Shown in pieces: positions 8,120 to 17,104 of a DNA stretch of 64,000 bases. The notes beneath the pieces were generated by a model. The model was not told the DNA's origin. It saw nothing but the letters and a program-made list of their open reading frames with translations, and searched no databases. Origin of the DNA: Burkholderia vietnamiensis LMG 10929 (GTDB lineage: Bacteria; Pseudomonadota; Gammaproteobacteria; Burkholderiales; Burkholderiaceae). The first letter of the stretch is position 1. The number at the start of each line of letters is the position of its first letter. The translations under genes were made by a program, and so were the position numbers. The stretch spans positions 3,253,417-3,317,416 of the forward strand of contig NZ_CP009631.1 in NCBI RefSeq assembly GCF_000959445.1, in the 5' to 3' direction.

Positions 8120-8652
8120 TCACGCTGTCCCGCTATGTCGCGCTGGCCGGCGTGTTCGCGCCGCTGTCGATCGCCACCATCGGCGGCGGCCAGGCGATCG
8201 TCGCCGATATCCAGCGGCAGGTCGTCGATGTTCATCACTGGATGACGGCCGCACAGTTCGTGAACGACTTCGCGATTGCGCGGATGGCGCCGGGCCCCGG
8301 CTCTCTGCTTGCAACGCTGATCGGGTGGCAGGTGGCCGGCTTCTGGGGCGCGGTGATCGCGACGCTCGCGCTGTTCGGGCCGACCGCGTTCCTCATTTAC
8401 GGCGTCGCGCATCTATGGCGGCGGCACCAGGGCGCACGTTGGCAAGTCGCCCTCGAGGCCGGCCTGCGGCCGGTTGCAGCGGGGATGATTCTGGCGTCGG
8501 CCTGGGTGCTGCTGCAGGCGCTCGACGGCGGGTGGCCGGCCCGCGCGATCGCGCTTGCGTCGACTGCATGCGTGATGCTCACGCGCGTTCATGCGGTGCT
8601 GCTGATCGTCGTCGGGGCGTTGTTGCTGGTCGTCATGCATGCGATCGGCTGA
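8116..8652 (+). CDS. chromate transporter, second (C-terminal) subunit
   Basis: The product is 178 aa with about five hydrophobic segments. It carries the second ChrA half-domain signature (PLSIATIGGGQAIVADIQRQ followed by FVNDFAIARMAPGPGS). In short-chain chromate exporters two such half-size proteins act together, so this one probably needs the product of the upstream gene, which is broken by an in-frame stop. Its ATG overlaps the upstream stop codon (8116-8119). Coupled translation could suffer if ribosomes stop early upstream. Confidence 0.85.
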   Translation: MITLSRYVALAGVFAPLSIATIGGGQAIVADIQRQVVDVHHWMTAAQFVNDFAIARMAPGPGSLLATLIGWQVAGFWGAVIATLALFGPTAFLIYGVAHLWRRHQGARWQVALEAGLRPVAAGMILASAWVLLQALDGGWPARAIALASTACVMLTRVHAVLLIVVGALLLVVMHAIG

Positions 8653-8990
8653 CGTCGGCGACCGCGCCGCGAGCCGTCGGCGCACCGCGCGATATTGGAT
8701 GACGAACGGGGATTTGCGACTTGGCGAGACGCGCGTCGCTAGGGGTCGAAGCCTTGCAGCGCCCCCGTCGAGAATAAGATGGACATCGGCCACGAAGCGC
8801 GTATGATCAATTCATCCGAGCGCGCGTCACGTCCCAGATCGCTCGTCCCGCCCTCTGCCCTCTTGCTGCGTTGCGCCGTCATCCGCACGCATCGTTTTCT
8901 TTTCACCCCCACCCGTCGCGCCGCGTAGCGGTGATACCGGTCGGTTGCGTTCGTCCGTGCGATTTGTCGCGACGAACAGAGGAGTTCCTC
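8653..8990. other. intergenic region, no gene recognised
   Basis: This 338-base gap lies between the chromate transporter gene and a small hypothetical gene. It probably contains the promoter of the latter. No convincing -10/-35 pair, RNA structure or repeat was seen; the open frames here are arginine-rich shadows. Confidence 0.4.
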
Positions 8991-9266
8991 ATGAGCATGC
9001 ATCTGTATCGTGGCTTCGAAATTTACCCGCTGATCTACCCGCACGTTCCGTCGCGGAACGGCAGCGCGCACAACTACGACGGCGGCTTCGACGCGGCCGT
9101 GAAGATCTGCCTGCGCGGCACCATCGACACGCTGACCCGCAGCGAGACGTTCCGGTTGGCCAGCAAGACGCCGTTCGAATCGGCGGGCGATGCGCGGCGG
9201 GCGTCGGTGCTGTACGCAGAGCAGGTCATCGATGGCAATCGCGGCGAGCAGCCGCTGTTCGCGTAG
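8991..9266 (+). CDS. small hypothetical protein
   Basis: The product is 91 aa and soluble, with a start of M-S-M-H-L-Y-R-G-F-E-I-Y-P-L and a balanced composition that suggests a folded domain. An AGAGGAG ribosome-binding site at 8979-8985 fixes the ATG at 8991. I do not recognise the family. The repeated aromatic and glycine positions near the N terminus (YRGFEIYPLIYPH) resemble small Burkholderia proteins that modify or sense incoming substrates, but that is only an impression. It is the first of three small genes around rpsU. Confidence 0.6.
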   Translation: MSMHLYRGFEIYPLIYPHVPSRNGSAHNYDGGFDAAVKICLRGTIDTLTRSETFRLASKTPFESAGDARRASVLYAEQVIDGNRGEQPLFA

Positions 9267-9333
9267 TTCCACCGATTCCACCGATGCATGTCGACGCGGC
9301 CGGCGACAGTCGGCTGGCGATTCGGAGCGCGAA

Positions 9334-9543
9334 ATGATCATCGACGAATTGCTCGGCCTGATCGAGCGACACGAGATTTCCCCGACCGACGCTGTCCCGC
9401 AACACCGGCTTGCCGGATCCGCGTTGCGCCATCAACCCGAGTTGCAAATGTTCGCTGCCGTGCGCGCACTGTCGATCGGCGCCGGATATTCCGAGTTCGA
9501 GTCCGACGGGATAGCGAGCGCCGTCATGACGCGACTCGGCTAG
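9334..9543 (+). CDS. small hypothetical protein
   Basis: The product is 69 aa, acidic at its N terminus (IIDELLGLIERHEISP) and probably helical. GGAG lies about 7 bases upstream of the ATG at 9334. There is no recognisable domain. It sits 33 bases upstream of rpsU on the same strand and may share a transcript with it. Support is the ribosome-binding site and protein-like composition. Confidence 0.5.
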   Translation: MIIDELLGLIERHEISPTDAVPQHRLAGSALRHQPELQMFAAVRALSIGAGYSEFESDGIASAVMTRLG

Positions 9544-9576
9544 CTTCCCACCACACGCTTTTAGAACAGGATCTGC

Positions 9577-9789
9577 ATGACGACCATCATCCTCAAGCCC
9601 GACGAACCAGTCGAGGTCGCGCTGCGCCGCTTCCGGCGAAACATCGAGAAAACCGGACTCATCCGCGAGTTGCGCAGCCGCACCGGGTATGAGAAACCGA
9701 CCACCGAGCGCAAACGCAAGAAAGCGAGCGCCGTGTCGAGACAGCGACTCCGCGCGAAGCGCATGCTGCCGCCGCGGAAGCTGTACTAG
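9577..9789 (+). CDS. rpsU: 30S ribosomal protein S21
   Basis: The product is 70 aa and matches S21 across its length: [18 protein letters not shown] near the N terminus, a central [20 protein letters not shown], and a basic C-terminal tail rich in lysine and arginine. S21 assembles late on the 30S platform and helps mRNA binding. This copy is not in the usual rpsU-dnaG-rpoD arrangement, so it is probably one of several S21 paralogues that Burkholderia carry. CAGGA lies upstream of the ATG. The flanking genes are small unknowns. Confidence 0.95.
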   Translation: MTTIILKPDEPVEVALRRFRRNIEKTGLIRELRSRTGYEKPTTERKRKKASAVSRQRLRAKRMLPPRKLY

Positions 9790-9799
9790 GGCGCGAGTC

Positions 9800-10003
9800 G
9801 TGTACGAGCCGCCCGTCGAAGTGCGTCCGTTCTTTCCATTGACGAAATGCGAAGTCGACTTCGATCGACAGAACGATGCGATCACGCTGTTGCCGAGCTT
9901 CTACGCGTTCGGCTGCGAGTACACCAGCCGCGGCCTGCGGATCGGTCGCGACGACGCGTTCAAATTGATCGCCGCGATCGAAAAGGCGCTGAGCGTCGAT
10001 TAG
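9800..10003 (+). CDS. small hypothetical protein downstream of rpsU
   Basis: The product is 67 aa if it starts at GTG 9800, 10 bases after the rpsU stop. It reads as a compact mixed alpha/beta protein (VEVRPFFPLTKCEVDF, then LLPSFYAFGCEYTSRGLRIG and a final helix FKLIAAIEKAL). I do not recognise the family. The tight spacing suggests cotranscription with rpsU. An earlier in-frame start would lie inside rpsU and is less likely. Confidence 0.55.
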   Translation: MYEPPVEVRPFFPLTKCEVDFDRQNDAITLLPSFYAFGCEYTSRGLRIGRDDAFKLIAAIEKALSVD

Positions 10004-10071
10004 CGGAGCGCGCGGTTGGACGCATCGGTCTCCGACCGGCGCTTTCGCACCGGACGGACCGAACGGTTCGT

Positions 10072-10416
10072 TCACGCGAACACGAAGTACTTGCGCACCG
10101 TCTCCACGACTTCCCACGTTCCCTTCATGCCCGGCTCGATCACGAACACGTCGCCGGCCTTCAGGTGCACCGGTTCCTCGCCTTCCGGCGTGATGATGCA
10201 ATAGCCGTCGAGGAAGTGGCAGTACTCCCATTTCTCGTAGTTCACTTCGAACTTGCCGGGCGTGCAGATCCACGTGCCCATGATCTTGCTGCCGTCGCGG
10301 GACACGTAAGCGTTGAGGTTCACGGTGTGCGGATCGCCGCCGATGCGCTTCCACTTGGTCGCATCGACGACGGGCATCGGGCAGGTTTTGCGCAGCACGG
10401 TGATGAAATCGGACAT
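10072..10416 (-). CDS. cupin domain-containing protein
   Basis: The product is 114 aa. It shows a small-cupin pattern: GTWICTPGKFEVNYEKWEYCHFLDGYCIIT, then HLKAGDVFVIEPGMKGTWEV, matching the cupin_3 (ureidoglycine aminohydrolase-like, DUF861) type. A conserved histidine in EYCHFLDG could be a metal ligand. The natural substrate is unknown. CAGGAG precedes the ATG at 10416, so the longer in-frame start at 10518 is rejected. It is transcribed toward the rpsU group. Confidence 0.8.
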   Translation of the reverse strand: MSDFITVLRKTCPMPVVDATKWKRIGGDPHTVNLNAYVSRDGSKIMGTWICTPGKFEVNYEKWEYCHFLDGYCIITPEGEEPVHLKAGDVFVIEPGMKGTWEVVETVRKYFVFA

Positions 10417-10735
10417 GTCGGCTCCTGAAGAACGAACGGATGAGAGGACTGTCACGTTAGTTCGAATGGTCGCGCGCGGCTTGTGTCGTTCCGACATCGA
10501 GTCGTTCATTTTCGACATGGGCGGGCGGAGGGTGGCGAGTGCGTTTTGGGAGCCGCGTCGCTTCGAGGCACGCGTCAGGCTCGTCGTCGATGATCATTCC
10601 GGTGCTGTTCGACCTGTGCGCGAGCGGCGCTAGGTCATAGACGGCGGCGGCAACGAGCATCACACTCGATCGCGCCGATTGTCTTGCACACCGGACTGGG
10701 CCCATCGTCGCCCCGATGGGCAGCAAACCTGTCGC
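10417..10735. other. intergenic region, no gene recognised
   Basis: This 319-base gap lies downstream of the probable immunity protein gene and upstream of the cupin gene, both on the minus strand. It should contain the cupin promoter. No terminator hairpin with a T-run, RNA or repeat was recognised. Confidence 0.4.
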
Positions 10736-11815
10736 TCAACTCGCGTGATGGGGCTGCGGGTCCGCGTAATGCCAGATGACCATTCCCCACGTCGTGCGCT
10801 GCGGCCCCGGCATCGGCGCTCCGGCTTCGACGTGAACCGAATCCTTGACAGCCGGACTTTGCCAGTAACCTCTGCGCGGACAAGGCTCCCCGGGCAGGGC
10901 CCGGAGCCTCGATTGCACGACAGGCGTCGGGAAATAAGTCGCCTCTTCCGCCGGAATGCTGCCGTCCCGGTAACGCTTGTCTTCCCACAGCAGCCGCCAG
11001 GCCACCGCATGTTCGTCGTTGGTGCCTTCCAGCAAGTAGGTGTGGGCGATACTGCCTTTCAGGAAATAGCTCGGGCAACCGACCTTGCCGGCCGGAAACC
11101 ATGGCTCCCAGATACCCTCGACTGGAATCTCCTGGCCGCTGTGAATCTCCCCGGCCGCGGATTCGTTCTTCGGCGGGCACGGAGGAAGGTCGGCGGGATA
11201 GCTGCGACCGGGCGGCCAATATCGCCATGCCGGGAGCGGCGCACTTTCGAACATCGATTCGTAAGTCCAGTGCTCAAAGACACGGGTCCCTCCATCGGCG
11301 CGTGTTCCGTATGCAAGCATCCCGGTAAAACCGAATCCGACCGTGCATTTAAGCGCATAGCAAATCAACCTCTCGATCCAGACGCCCTCCGCGAATCCGG
11401 TGGCATACACCGGGTCCGAAAAGTTGGTGTCCTTCAGTCCCAGCGCATGGAAAAACGGATCGTATTTACGGCCGATTTCGAGCGCACTCCGCCCAAACAA
11501 CAGGTCACCACCTTGCTGGCTTCCTACGATCAACGCGTCGTACGCCGCTCTCTTGTCGAGACCTCGGCGCAATGCATCGATGCCGAGGTCCATTTGCACT
11601 AGCGCTCCGAGGAAGTCGCGAATATAGGCTTCTTCAAGCTCAACCTGATTTGGGCACGGCGTATCCAGTTGTTTCGCATACGCGGCCAGAAAGTCCCTGT
11701 ACAGTCCAACGGCGTAGTCCAAGAACGTGAAACTGGTCCATTTCTTGAGCAGATGAAACGCCTTCGCCCGCGCATCGCGTTCCTGCTCGGCGGTCATGTT
11801 CGAAATATTCAACAT
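10736..11815 (-). CDS. probable polymorphic-toxin immunity protein (Imm71/Imm72-like)
   Basis: The product is 359 aa. The N-terminal two-thirds is helical and aromatic-rich. Near residue 308 there is a LPGEPCPRRGYW motif followed by a short segment ending in G-M-V-I-W-H-Y, which fits the P-G-x-x-C-P and terminal-tryptophan pattern I associate with Imm71-type immunity proteins of Rhs and type VI effectors. If right, it sits in the cytoplasm or periplasm and neutralises one cognate toxin. No toxin, VgrG or Rhs gene is next to it, so it would be an orphan. Its base composition is lower in GC than neighbouring core genes. The family assignment is from memory of the motif and is moderate at best. 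Confidence 0.45.
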   Translation of the reverse strand: MLNISNMTAEQERDARAKAFHLLKKWTSFTFLDYAVGLYRDFLAAYAKQLDTPCPNQVELEEAYIRDFLGALVQMDLGIDALRRGLDKRAAYDALIVGSQQGGDLLFGRSALEIGRKYDPFFHALGLKDTNFSDPVYATGFAEGVWIERLICYALKCTVGFGFTGMLAYGTRADGGTRVFEHWTYESMFESAPLPAWRYWPPGRSYPADLPPCPPKNESAAGEIHSGQEIPVEGIWEPWFPAGKVGCPSYFLKGSIAHTYLLEGTNDEHAVAWRLLWEDKRYRDGSIPAEEATYFPTPVVQSRLRALPGEPCPRRGYWQSPAVKDSVHVEAGAPMPGPQRTTWGMVIWHYADPQPHHAS

Positions 11816-12045
11816 CAGGGAGCCTGTTCTTCAGTCGATTGTTTTCCGACAACGGCAGTGGTTCGCCGCGCATAGCCTTCGTGTCTGATCTTGGCCGATC
11901 ATTTCCGCTCTGCCGGGAAGGGTACTCGCCACGTCCGTCGAATCGTTGATATTGGGGCACCCATGCTGCGCAGCGCCACGAGAATGTGCAGTTCGCGTGA
12001 ACGGCACATTCCGCAAACCGCTCGGAGACTCGCCCCACCGCCCCC

Positions 12046-12075
12046 TTGCCATCCCCACCCAACCCCCTGTACAAT
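12046..12075 (+). promoter_or_regulatory. promoter of tRNA-Gly
   Basis: TTGCCA at 12046-12051 and TACAAT at 12070-12075 are separated by 18 bases. This sigma-70-type pair places transcription initiation just upstream of the tRNA 5' end at 12086. Confidence 0.65.
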
Positions 12076-12085
12076 TGCGCGTTCT

Positions 12086-12160
12086 GCGGGCGTCGTATAA
12101 TGGCCATTACCTCAGCTTCCCAAGCTGATGACGTGGGTTCGATTCCCATCGCCCGCTCCA
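12086..12160 (+). tRNA. tRNA-Gly (anticodon CCC)
   Basis: The acceptor strand GCGGGCG (12086-12092) pairs with CGCCCGC (12150-12156), followed by the discriminator T and an encoded CCA (12158-12160). The anticodon stem TCAGC/GCTGA encloses the loop TTCCCAA, giving anticodon CCC, which reads GGG glycine codons. The T arm GTGGGTTCGATTCCCAT is canonical. Length is 75 bases with CCA. It is upstream of trmB, itself a tRNA-modifying enzyme. Confidence 0.95.
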
Positions 12161-12292
12161 CCTTCGGCTGCCCGGCAGCCAGCGCAAGAGCCGCCTCGTC
12201 GAAGGCGGCTTTTTTGTACCATGTGCCCGTTCATCCGGCGCACCGCTACGCGTAACGGCCTCGCGCCCGAACCGAGTCTTACTCAGTCACCG

Positions 12293-13060
12293 ATGATGCA
12301 CGACGATCCGAACGAAGCCGGCCTGCCGCCGGACGACGCCGCCCTTCCCGACGAAGCCGCCGACGGCGCCGACGAAGTCAACCCGCTGCACCACCGCCGC
12401 ATCCGCAGCTTCGTGACGCGCGCCGGCCGCGTGTCGACCGGCCAGCGCCGCGCGATCGACGAACTCGGCCCGCGCTTCGTCGTCCCGTACGCACCGACGC
12501 TGCCCGACTGGGACGCCGTGTTCGGCCGCAGCGCACCGCGCATCCTCGAGATCGGCTTCGGGATGGGCGCATCGACCGCCGAAATCGCCGCGCACCGCCC
12601 CGGCGACGATTTCCTCGGCGTCGAAGTGCACGAGCCGGGCGTCGGCGCGCTGCTGAAGCTGATCGGCGAACAAGGCCTGACGAACATCCGCATCATCCAG
12701 CACGACGCGGTCGAAGTGCTCGAGCACATGCTCGCCCCGGAAAGCCTCGACGGCGTGCACATCTTCTTCCCCGACCCGTGGCACAAGGCGCGCCACCACA
12801 AGCGCCGGCTGATCCAGCCGCCGCTCGTCGCACAGCTCGCCGCGCGCCTGAAACCCGGCGCGTACCTGCATTGCGCGACCGACTGGCAAAACTACGCCGA
12901 GCAAATGCTGGAAGTGCTCGGCGCCGAGCCGACGCTCGAAAACACCGCGGCCGACTACGCGCCGCGCCCCGACTACCGCCCGGTCACGAAGTTCGAACGC
13001 CGCGGCCTGCGGCTCGGCCACGGCGTCTGGGATCTGGTGTTCCGCAAGCGCGCCGCCTGA
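12293..13060 (+). CDS. trmB: tRNA (guanine-N7-)-methyltransferase
   Basis: The product is 255 aa. It has a Burkholderia-type acidic N-terminal extension of about 35 residues, then the SAM-binding [10 protein letters not shown] motif and the family signature [18 protein letters not shown], followed by a [10 protein letters not shown] segment. TrmB methylates N7 of G46 in tRNA variable loops using S-adenosylmethionine. Two adjacent ATGs (12293 and 12296) are possible starts; the first was taken, and neither has a strong Shine-Dalgarno. It follows the tRNA-Gly gene and ends in a shared terminator facing uppP. Confidence 0.94.
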   Translation: MMHDDPNEAGLPPDDAALPDEAADGADEVNPLHHRRIRSFVTRAGRVSTGQRRAIDELGPRFVVPYAPTLPDWDAVFGRSAPRILEIGFGMGASTAEIAAHRPGDDFLGVEVHEPGVGALLKLIGEQGLTNIRIIQHDAVEVLEHMLAPESLDGVHIFFPDPWHKARHHKRRLIQPPLVAQLAARLKPGAYLHCATDWQNYAEQMLEVLGAEPTLENTAADYAPRPDYRPVTKFERRGLRLGHGVWDLVFRKRAA

Positions 13061-13083
13061 ACCCGACGCACCCCGCGCAACGC

Positions 13084-13120
13084 AAAACGGCCCGACCGGC
13101 ATCTGCCGATCGGGCCGTTC
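13084..13120. terminator. bidirectional intrinsic terminator between trmB and uppP
   Basis: An A-run leads into a GC-rich stem: GGCCCGA and CGGC pair with GCCG and TCGGGCC across a short ATCT loop, with AAC/GTT extending the base. It lies between the two convergent genes and probably stops transcription from both sides. Confidence 0.75.
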
Positions 13121-13150
13121 GTCATTGACCACTGCCTTCAACGCCGGGCG

Positions 13151-13981
13151 TCACGCCCAGTTGAGCCATCCGCTGTAACCGACGAGCAGCACGAACAGCC
13201 CAAACGCGATCCGGTACCACGCGAACACGGTGAAATCGTGCGTCGCGACGAAGCGCAGCAGCCAGCGCACGCACACGAACGCACTGACGAACGCGGCAAC
13301 CAGCCCGAGCGCGAACAGGCCGAGCGAGTCGACCGTGAACGCCTGCCAGTCCTTGACGGTTTCATACAGCGTCGCGCCGAAGATGATCGGAATCGCGAGA
13401 AAGAACGAGAACTCGGTCGCGACACGCCGGTCGAGCCCGAACAGCATCCCGCCGATGATCGTCGAGCCCGAGCGCGACATGCCGGGCACCAGCGCGAAGC
13501 ATTGCGCGATGCCGACCTTCAGCGCATCCAGCGGAGTCAGCGCATCGACCGACTGCACGCGCGGCGGCTCGCTACGCTCGCGCTGCCGCGCCTCGGCCCA
13601 CAGGATGATCGCGCCGCCGACGACCAGCGCAAACGCGACCGGCACCGGCGAAAACAGCACGGCCTTGATCTTCTTCTCCAGCAGCAGGCCGAGCGCGATC
13701 GCCGGAATCGTGGCGATCACGACGTTCAGCGTGAAGCGCCGCGCGTCGGGCCGGCTCGGCAGCCCGCACACGACCGACACGATCCGTTCGCGGTATTCCC
13801 AGCACACCGCCAGGATCGCGCCGAACTGGATCACGACGTCGAACGTCTTCGCGTGCGCATCGTTGAAATTGAGGAAGCTGCCCGCAACGATCAGGTGGCC
13901 GGTGCTCGACACCGGAAGGAATTCCGTCAGCCCCTCGACGACGCCGAGGATCAATGCCTTGCAGATCAGGATCCAGTCCAT
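13151..13981 (-). CDS. uppP: undecaprenyl-diphosphatase
   Basis: The product is 276 aa with about eight membrane helices. It carries both BacA/UppP signatures: [14 protein letters not shown] near residues 16-29 and PGMSRSGST near 165-173, which contain the catalytic glutamate, histidine, serine and arginine. It dephosphorylates undecaprenyl diphosphate at the periplasmic face to recycle the lipid carrier for peptidoglycan and O-antigen. That matters here because the window also encodes O-antigen assembly. The ATG at 13981 (MDWILICK) fits the family start better than an upstream in-frame ATG at 14020. Confidence 0.95.
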   Translation of the reverse strand: MDWILICKALILGVVEGLTEFLPVSSTGHLIVAGSFLNFNDAHAKTFDVVIQFGAILAVCWEYRERIVSVVCGLPSRPDARRFTLNVVIATIPAIALGLLLEKKIKAVLFSPVPVAFALVVGGAIILWAEARQRERSEPPRVQSVDALTPLDALKVGIAQCFALVPGMSRSGSTIIGGMLFGLDRRVATEFSFFLAIPIIFGATLYETVKDWQAFTVDSLGLFALGLVAAFVSAFVCVRWLLRFVATHDFTVFAWYRIAFGLFVLLVGYSGWLNWA

Positions 13982-14059
13982 CCGTGGCCCAACTCCGAAG
14001 TAGTCGAAAGAAACGGCCACGTCAGCGCCGCGGCCCGCCCGGCCGCGCGCGCTGCGCCG

Positions 14060-14641
14060 TCATTTCTCGACGATCGCCACGCGTATGCCGTTTGTAAGAA
14101 TCGTAATTGTACCGGGTTCGTAGTTCACGCCGGCAAATTGAAGTTGCTCGGGCTTGAACGTGTAGATCGGGTAGTTGGTCAGCACCTGCGTCGCGAGCAG
14201 CCCGGCCGCCGCGCCGACCTGTTGCGCGTACATCTGCGCGTCGCCGTCGAGCACGAGATTGTCGACGGCCGGCGCCTTCAGCACGACCGAGCGGCTCGGC
14301 GCGTCGTAAGCCAGCTGGCCCGACACGGTGAACTTGCCGCTCACCGGTTCGCGCAGGAACGGACTCGTGAAATGCGCATCCAGCTGCACCGCAACGCGGT
14401 TCTGGTCAGGCAGCAGGTTGACGGCCGGATTCGCGAGCGCGACGTCGACGACCTGCGCGACCGTGCGCTCGTACGGGAACTTGCGTGCGACGGCCTTTTG
14501 CACGTCGCCGCGCGAGAACGTGTAGTGATCCGGAATGAACGGGAACGTCGACGCGCAGGCGGCAAGCGATATCGACACGCCGAGTGCGCCGGCACAGGCG
14601 GCGACGAAACGGCGCCGGCCGGGCGTGCAAGGTGCGGTCAT
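14060..14641 (-). CDS. DUF1439 domain lipoprotein (YceB-like)
   Basis: The product is 193 aa. A basic n-region with R-R-R-F and a hydrophobic core end in an L-A-A-C lipobox at about residue 28, so it is probably a lipoprotein. The rest matches DUF1439 (F-x-x-D-H-Y-T-F-S, then the A-V-x-L-D and L-x-Y-D-A-P-S-R-S-V strands), a beta-rich fold of unknown function found in YceB. AGGAGA precedes the ATG at 14641. It is transcribed toward uppP but separated from it by about 80 bases. Confidence 0.82.
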   Translation of the reverse strand: MTAPCTPGRRRFVAACAGALGVSISLAACASTFPFIPDHYTFSRGDVQKAVARKFPYERTVAQVVDVALANPAVNLLPDQNRVAVQLDAHFTSPFLREPVSGKFTVSGQLAYDAPSRSVVLKAPAVDNLVLDGDAQMYAQQVGAAAGLLATQVLTNYPIYTFKPEQLQFAGVNYEPGTITILTNGIRVAIVEK

Positions 14642-14790
14642 GCTGGACAATCTCCTGTATCGGGCGCGGCCGCGGTCGGACGACCGGCCGTGCGATGAAG
14701 TGCGATGCACCGACGTTAGTGCGGCGTCGCGCGCGGCGGGTTCCACGGGCGCACCGCCCGCGCGCCGCGGCGCGACGGCGGGGCGGCTGG

Positions 14791-15120
14791 CTAACGGCCG
14801 GCGCCCGCGTCTGGCGAAGGCTGCGTGGCGATCTCGAGGTGCGCGAGCCATGCAAGCGCGTCGTCGCGCGACACGCCGCACATCTCGGCGGACGGCTGCA
14901 ATCCCGAGCAGCACGCGGGCCGCTCCGGTCGGCCGAAAATCCGGCACTGCAGATCGTCGCCGAGCTGCGCGCAGCGCACGCCGGCGGGCTTGCCGTTCGG
15001 CATCCCGGGAATCGGCGAGGAAATCGACGGCGCGATGCAGCACGCGCCGCAGCCGGGGCGGCACGCATGCGGCGACACGGCATCGGCGGACGCCGGGCGG
15101 ACAGGTATTTCGACGGACAC
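14791..15120 (-). CDS. YkgJ family cysteine cluster protein
   Basis: The product is 109 aa and cysteine-rich. It has [10 protein letters not shown] near residues 20-28, then C-A-Q-L and C-R-I-F, and a C-C-S-G-L segment. This is the UPF0153/YkgJ arrangement thought to bind zinc or an iron-sulfur cluster. The function is unknown. The start is the GTG at 15120, with only a weak GA-rich site upstream. It is divergent from hemN, and a 7-base dyad lies between them. Confidence 0.82.
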   Translation of the reverse strand: MSVEIPVRPASADAVSPHACRPGCGACCIAPSISSPIPGMPNGKPAGVRCAQLGDDLQCRIFGRPERPACCSGLQPSAEMCGVSRDDALAWLAHLEIATQPSPDAGAGR

Positions 15121-15187
15121 TCGGCTCTCTCGAACGGACAACAAAAACGGTGCGGCAACCGGACGCGGCGTGCGGCGGCCCACCGCA

Positions 15188-15225
15188 CATTGTGCCACCG
15201 CCGGCTGCGACGTTATTACACAATG
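15188..15225. promoter_or_regulatory. inverted repeat CATTGTG/CACAATG between ykgJ-like gene and hemN
   Basis: A perfect 7-base dyad has arms at 15188-15194 and 15219-15225, separated by 24 bases. It sits in the divergent promoter region. It is not an FNR box. It could be an operator, but no regulator can be named. Confidence 0.3.
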
Positions 15226-15279
15226 CGGCCGGAGCGCGCGTTTATATACTCGGACGCATTCGAATAGCGCGAGACCATC

Positions 15280-16671
15280 ATGAGCTCCGGTTCTGCCGAC
15301 ACCCTGTTCCGCCCCGATTTGCTCGCGAAATACGGCGCGAACGGCCCGCGCTATACGTCCTACCCGACCGCCCTGCAGTTCCGCGACGATTTCGATCCGG
15401 CCGACTACGCGCGCGCCGCGCGCGATCCCGGTGCGTCGTCGAGCGAGCTGTCGCTGTACTTCCACATCCCGTTCTGCAACACGGCCTGCTTCTACTGCGG
15501 CTGCAACAAGATCGCGACCAACAACCACCGGCGCGCGCGCCCGTATCTCGAACAGCTGAAGCGCGAGCTCGCGCTGCAGGCCGCGCTGTTCGACCCTGCG
15601 CGCCCGGTCACGCAGTTGCACTGGGGCGGCGGCACGCCGACCTTTCTGTCGGATGCCGAAACGGCCGAGTTGATGGCCGCCACGCGCGAGCATTTCGCGC
15701 TGGCGCCGGACATGGACGCCGAATTCTCGATCGAGATCGACCCGCGCACCGTCACGCCGGCGACGCTCGTGCATCTGCGCAACATCGGCTTCAACCGCCT
15801 GAGCCTCGGCGTGCAGGATTTCGACCCGGTCGTGCAGCAGGCGATCAACCGCGTGCAGCCACGCGCGATGACGGCCGACCTGATCTCGGCCGCACGCGCG
15901 ACGGGCTTCCATTCGGTCAGCGTCGACCTGATCTACGGGCTGCCGCACCAGACGGTCGCCGTGTTCGCACGCACGCTGGAGACGATCATCGAGCTCGCGC
16001 CGGACCGCCTGTCGGTGTTCGGCTACGCGCACATGCCGCACCTGTTCAAGATGCAGCGGCAGATCGACGACGCCACGCTGCCGTCGCCCGAAACGCGCAT
16101 CGCGCTGCTCGGCCTCGCGATCGACATGCTGACGTCGGCCGGCTACGTCTACATCGGGATGGATCACTTCGCGAAGCCGACCGACGAACTCGTGCGCGCG
16201 CAGCAAAACGGCACGCTGCAGCGCAATTTCCAGGGCTACAGCACGCGGGCCGATACCGATCTGATCGGGATCGGCGTGTCGTCGATCGGCAAGGTCGGCG
16301 ACGTCTACGCGCAGAACGCGAAGGACCTGCCCGGCTACGGTGCCGCCCTCGACGCGGGCCGGCTGCCGATCGCGCGCGGCGTGCGTCTGACGGCCGAAGA
16401 CCGCCTGCGCCGCGACGTGATCACGCAGCTGATGTGCAACCTCGAGCTGCCGTTCTCGCACATCGAAGCGGCGCACGGCGTGCACTTCGCCGAGCACTTC
16501 GCGCGCGAGCTGGAAGCGCTGCGCCCGTTCGAGCGCGACGGGCTGCTCAGCATCGCCGGCGACCGCCTGACGATCCATCCGGCCGGCCGGATGGTGGTGC
16601 GCAACATCGCGATGGCCTTCGACGCGTATCTGGCGCAAACACCACGCCAGCGCTATTCGCGCACCGTCTAG
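15280..16671 (+). CDS. hemN: oxygen-independent coproporphyrinogen III oxidase
   Basis: The product is 463 aa. The radical-SAM cluster is Cys66-x3-Cys70-x2-Cys73 with a fourth Cys75 (C-x3-C-x2-C-x-C), as in true HemN and unlike Hem[16 protein letters not shown] and [12 protein letters not shown] motifs follow. HemN decarboxylates coproporphyrinogen III to protoporphyrinogen IX without oxygen using two SAM molecules, supporting haem synthesis under low oxygen. The full length and C-terminal domain are present. No canonical FNR site was seen upstream. Confidence 0.96.
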   Translation: MSSGSADTLFRPDLLAKYGANGPRYTSYPTALQFRDDFDPADYARAARDPGASSSELSLYFHIPFCNTACFYCGCNKIATNNHRRARPYLEQLKRELALQAALFDPARPVTQLHWGGGTPTFLSDAETAELMAATREHFALAPDMDAEFSIEIDPRTVTPATLVHLRNIGFNRLSLGVQDFDPVVQQAINRVQPRAMTADLISAARATGFHSVSVDLIYGLPHQTVAVFARTLETIIELAPDRLSVFGYAHMPHLFKMQRQIDDATLPSPETRIALLGLAIDMLTSAGYVYIGMDHFAKPTDELVRAQQNGTLQRNFQGYSTRADTDLIGIGVSSIGKVGDVYAQNAKDLPGYGAALDAGRLPIARGVRLTAEDRLRRDVITQLMCNLELPFSHIEAAHGVHFAEHFARELEALRPFERDGLLSIAGDRLTIHPAGRMVVRNIAMAFDAYLAQTPRQRYSRTV

Positions 16672-16742
16672 CGCGGCGCGGCACATGCGGGCGGCTGGTT
16701 TGATAAAGTAAGGGGCTCGACGCCTCTGCAACCATCCGCACC

Positions 16743-17000
16743 ATGCGCACCACCAAAGCGACCAACGCGGTCGAACGCCTGAAGGCCCGCTCCGGCAACC
16801 CGCAGTTCGCGGCCGTTGCGATGGCCGGCGGCCTGTTCTATCTGGTCGACCGCTCGGGCGGCACCGCCGAAAAACGCAGCGAACCGCTTCCGCTCGACGA
16901 ATTCGTCCGCTTCGTCGACGAATTCGGCCCCAAAAAGCCGCGCAAGGCCAGCAAGCTGGACCTCGCGTTCGAGGCGCAGATCAAGAAGAGCAATGCGTAA
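16743..17000 (+). CDS. conserved hypothetical protein, 85 aa
   Basis: The product is small and basic, with a central [21 protein letters not shown] and an [21 protein letters not shown] segment and a lysine-rich tail. Its composition and clean frame indicate a real gene. I do not recognise a characterised family. It lies between hemN and pcm on the same strand, 71 bases after hemN. Confidence 0.65.
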   Translation: MRTTKATNAVERLKARSGNPQFAAVAMAGGLFYLVDRSGGTAEKRSEPLPLDEFVRFVDEFGPKKPRKASKLDLAFEAQIKKSNA

Positions 17001-17104
17001 AGGTCTGTTGCAGGCTGCCTGAAGGCTTTGCCGACGCCCCGTTTGGTACAATCACGAAGTTTTTCTATCCCCGCTGACGGCCGATTTGGCTGCGTGACCA
17101 CACC

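Noticed and set aside
11640..12161. Minus-strand open frame beginning [10 protein letters not shown]
   Set aside because: It runs across the tRNA-Gly gene in antisense. Such frames are common artefacts of tRNA sequence, and it has no ribosome-binding site.
14791..16731. Minus-strand frame of about 646 codons opposite hemN
   Set aside because: Most of it is the antisense of hemN. Only the last 109 codons, the cysteine-cluster protein, are supported.
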